Assembly (NCBI RefSeq): GCF_014200725.1
Contig: NZ_JACHCL010000001.1
Coordinates: 248,001 to 312,000, forward strand
DNA: 64,000 nucleotides
Origin: Janthinobacterium silvisoli
Lineage (GTDB): Bacteria; Pseudomonadota; Gammaproteobacteria; Burkholderiales; Burkholderiaceae_D
Direction: 5' to 3'
Translations under genes and position numbers: made by a program
Shown: positions 61,833 through 64,000 of the stretch, piece after piece
Layout: each line of letters begins with the position of its first letter
Numbering within the stretch: the stretch's first letter is position 1
Notes under the pieces: model-generated
The model's input: only the letters and a program-made list of their open reading frames with translations
Databases searched by the model: none
What the model was told of the DNA's origin: nothing

Positions 61833-64000
61833 GCTTGTCCTTCCAGCGCCTTGACGGCGGTAGTGTTTTCTTGTGGCCGCCAGCGTTGTCCTATCTTGTC
61901 CACCGCGCCCAGCACGACGACAAAGAAGACAGGCACGAAGAAGACGGCCAGCACAGTGGCGGTCAGCATGCCGCCGAAGACGCCCGTGCCGATTGCGTGC
62001 TGGGTCTCGGCGCTGGCGCCGGTTGCCAGCATCAGGGGCACCACGCCCAGGGCAAACGCCAAAGACGTCATCAGGATGGGGCGCAAACGCAAGCGCGACG
62101 CTTCCACGGCCGCCTCCAGCAAGCCCTTTCCCTGTGCCTGCAACTGGCGCGCATATTCCACGATCAAAATGGCGTTCTTGGCCGACAGGCCGATAATGGT
62201 GATCATGCCCACCTTGAAAAACACATCGTTCGGCATGCCGCGCACCATCACGGCCAGCACGGCGCCCAGCAAGCCTAGCGGCACGACCAGCATCACGGAT
62301 AGCGGAATCGACCAGCTTTCATACAGCGCGGCCAGCACCAAAAACACCACCAGCATCGACAGCGCCATCAGCATGGGCGCTTGCGACGCCGATTCCTTTT
62401 CCTGCAGCGACTGGCCAGTCCAGGCCAGCGCAAAGCCGGGCGGCAGCTGCTTGGCCAGGCGCTCCATTTCCAGCATGGCGTCACCGCTGGACACGCCAGG
62501 CGCGGCGCTGCCGGAAATGCGCGATGCGGGGTAGCCCTGGTAGCGCACCAGTTGCAGCGGCGTTTCGCTCCACACGGGGTGCACCAGTTCGCCCAGCGCC
62601 ACCATGCCGCCCGCGTTATTACGAACCCGCAGCGCCAGCACGTCGTTCAGCTGCATGCGCGCCGGCGCATCGGCCTGGATGATCACTTGCTGCATCCGGC
62701 CAGCGTTCGGGAAATCGTTGACATAGGTTGATCCCATGGCCGCCGTCAGCATGTCGCCCACGGCCGTGAAAGACACACCCAGCGCTTCGGCCTTGCTGCG
62801 GTCGATTTCCAGGCGCACGCTGGCGCCAGCCGGCAAGCCATCGGGATACACGCCAGCGACCTTGCCGCTTTGTCCGGCCAGTCCCAGCAACTTGTTTTGC
62901 GCCGCCTGCAAGGCGTCATGGCCCTGATTGGCCCGGTCCAGCAAGCGTACGCTGAAGCCCGAGGAATTACCCAGTTCATCGATGGCGGGCGGCATCAGGC
63001 TCATGATCATGCCCTCCTTCGCTTGCCCCATGGCTTGCTGCGCCAGCGCCACTTCTTCCTGGGCGGTGGCGCCATGGCGCTGCTTCCAGTCTTTCAGCAT
63101 GGTGAAGGCCAGCGCGGCGTTCGGGCCGGAGCCGGAAAAACTGAAACCCAGCACGGACTGGTTCACCGCGATGCCGGGGCGCGACGCCACATGCTGTTCA
63201 TACAGCTTGACGACATCGAGCGTGCGCTCCATGGTGGCGTCCGAAGGCAGCTGGATCGAAGTCAGGAAATAGCCCTGGTCTTCTTCCGGCAAAAAGGCCG
63301 ATGGCAGCTGCATGAAGGCTACACCGAGCGCAGCGACGATGGCGGCATACACGAACATGGAGCGCCCGGCGCGCCTGAGCATGGCCACCACGCCCGCTTC
63401 GTAGCGGCGCGTCATGCGTTCGAACTGGCGGTCGAACCACCGGAAAAAGCCCTTCTTGTCATGCTCGTGCGGGACTATGGGTTTGAGCATGGTGGCGCAC
63501 AGGGCCGGTGTCAGGGTCAAGGCCAGGAACGCGGAGAACAGGATAGAGACGGCCATCGCCAGGGTAAACTGGCGGTAGATGGCGCCCACGGAACCGCTGG
63601 CCAGCGCCATCGGAATGAACACGGCTACCAGTACCAAGGTGATGCCAACCACGGCGCCGGTGATTTCGCGCATGGCCTTGGAGGTGGCCTCTTTCGGCGA
63701 CAGGCCTTCGGTGACCATCAAACGCTCGACCGCTTCCACTACCACGATGGCGTCATCGACGATGATGCCTATCGCCAGCACCATGCCGAACATGGTCAGC
63801 ACGTTGACGGAGTAACCGGCCATCAGCATCACGGTGAAAGTGCCGAGCAGCGCAATCGGCGCAACGATGGCGGGAATCAGGGTGTAGCGTATCTTTTGCA
63901 GGAACAGATACATCACCAGGAAGACCAGCACCATCGCCTCGATCAAGGTGGCGACCACTTTTTCAATCGATATCTTCACGAAGGGCGCCGTATCAAACGG
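61829..64000 (-). CDS. RND (HAE1) efflux permease, partial
   Basis: The frame is open to the right edge (the last bases encode PFDTAPFV), so the N-terminal third is outside; 723 residues are visible. RND elements are ISIEKVVATLIEAMVLVFLV, LLGTFTVMLMAGYSVNVLTM and the proton-relay aspartates in MVLAIGIIVDDAIVVVEAVE. ALTLTPALCATMLKP and the late LSAKNAILIVEYARQLQAQG are also present, with ATGASAETQHAIGTGVFGGM near the end. It is the proton-driven pump for drugs or solvents, working with the downstream outer-membrane factor and an adaptor presumably encoded beyond the window. Confidence 0.95.
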   Translation of the reverse strand, partial: PFDTAPFVKISIEKVVATLIEAMVLVFLVMYLFLQKIRYTLIPAIVAPIALLGTFTVMLMAGYSVNVLTMFGMVLAIGIIVDDAIVVVEAVERLMVTEGLSPKEATSKAMREITGAVVGITLVLVAVFIPMALASGSVGAIYRQFTLAMAVSILFSAFLALTLTPALCATMLKPIVPHEHDKKGFFRWFDRQFERMTRRYEAGVVAMLRRAGRSMFVYAAIVAALGVAFMQLPSAFLPEEDQGYFLTSIQLPSDATMERTLDVVKLYEQHVASRPGIAVNQSVLGFSFSGSGPNAALAFTMLKDWKQRHGATAQEEVALAQQAMGQAKEGMIMSLMPPAIDELGNSSGFSVRLLDRANQGHDALQAAQNKLLGLAGQSGKVAGVYPDGLPAGASVRLEIDRSKAEALGVSFTAVGDMLTAAMGSTYVNDFPNAGRMQQVIIQADAPARMQLNDVLALRVRNNAGGMVALGELVHPVWSETPLQLVRYQGYPASRISGSAAPGVSSGDAMLEMERLAKQLPPGFALAWTGQSLQEKESASQAPMLMALSMLVVFLVLAALYESWSIPLSVMLVVPLGLLGAVLAVMVRGMPNDVFFKVGMITIIGLSAKNAILIVEYARQLQAQGKGLLEAAVEASRLRLRPILMTSLAFALGVVPLMLATGASAETQHAIGTGVFGGMLTATVLAVFFVPVFFVVVLGAVDKIGQRWRPQENTTAVKALEGQA

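Noticed and set aside
1..64000. tRNA, rRNA, CRISPR arrays and insertion sequences
   Set aside because: None was recognised by eye: no repeat-spacer pattern, no transposase motifs with terminal repeats, no conserved RNA sequence.

Overview
The window looks like the chromosome of a high-GC betaproteobacterium, most likely an oxalobacterium of the Janthinobacterium/Duganella/Massilia type. This rests on the GC-rich third-position codon use, a betaproteobacterial general porin, poly-hydroxybutyrate genes, many LysR regulators and TonB receptors, and close family matches throughout. No rRNA, tRNA, CRISPR array, transposase or complete prophage was recognised. The taxonomic call is inference; no database search was possible.

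Layout. 0-5.5 kb: a partial DUF1275 membrane protein, an AroP-like aromatic amino acid permease, a 524-residue orphan protein and a second APC permease. 5.5-11.5 kb: an accessory block read leftwards, holding two DUF2589 proteins, two small orphans, a phage-type GH19 muralytic enzyme and a nitrilase-fold hydrolase, with a four-helix membrane protein encoded divergently. This is the best candidate for an undescribed system. 11.5-13.8 kb: a signal-peptide-bearing PHB depolymerase followed by a phasin-like gene, and an orphan winged-helix regulator. 14-16.8 kb: an operon of a YheO/DauR-type regulator, an ornithine-cyclodeaminase-family reductase and a PLP hydroxyaspartate/threonine lyase. 16.9-28.7 kb: a lipoprotein hydrolase, a Fur-box TonB receptor, a pair of small orphans, a methyltransferase, CorA, DUF2252, a SIMPL protein, an M14 peptidase coupled to an alpha/beta hydrolase, and a membrane-inserted patatin. 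28.8-36.9 kb: a porin, a fused HyuA-HyuB 5-oxoprolinase, an MFS carrier and a DUF1445 (D-glutamate cyclase family) protein, with a divergent LysR gene; together these suggest uptake and breakdown of pyroglutamate or D-glutamate. 37.4-38.5 kb: an AT-rich, probably acquired acyltransferase.

38.5-49.8 kb: a LysR/MFS/tautomerase operon divergent from a nitronate monooxygenase, two NTF2-like exported proteins, a primase-like orphan, a ParB-like protein, a SulP transporter, an HDOD protein, a secreted DUF2145 pair and a flavin reductase. 49.9-51.3 kb: an orphan, internally shortened VgrG-like spike with its PAAR tip and no injection machinery nearby. 51.3-57.5 kb: a PiuA-Sel1-PiuC iron-uptake operon with a Fur-like site, divergent from an OmpR-type two-component system. 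57.5-64 kb: an MDR oxidoreductase, two coupled LysR genes and an RND efflux pump (outer-membrane factor plus inner-membrane permease) that runs off the right end.

Start codons were moved from the longest open frame to the start with the best ribosome binding site where the sequence allowed. Long open frames opposite the porin/oxoprolinase and the PiuA-like receptor are shadows and are not listed as genes.
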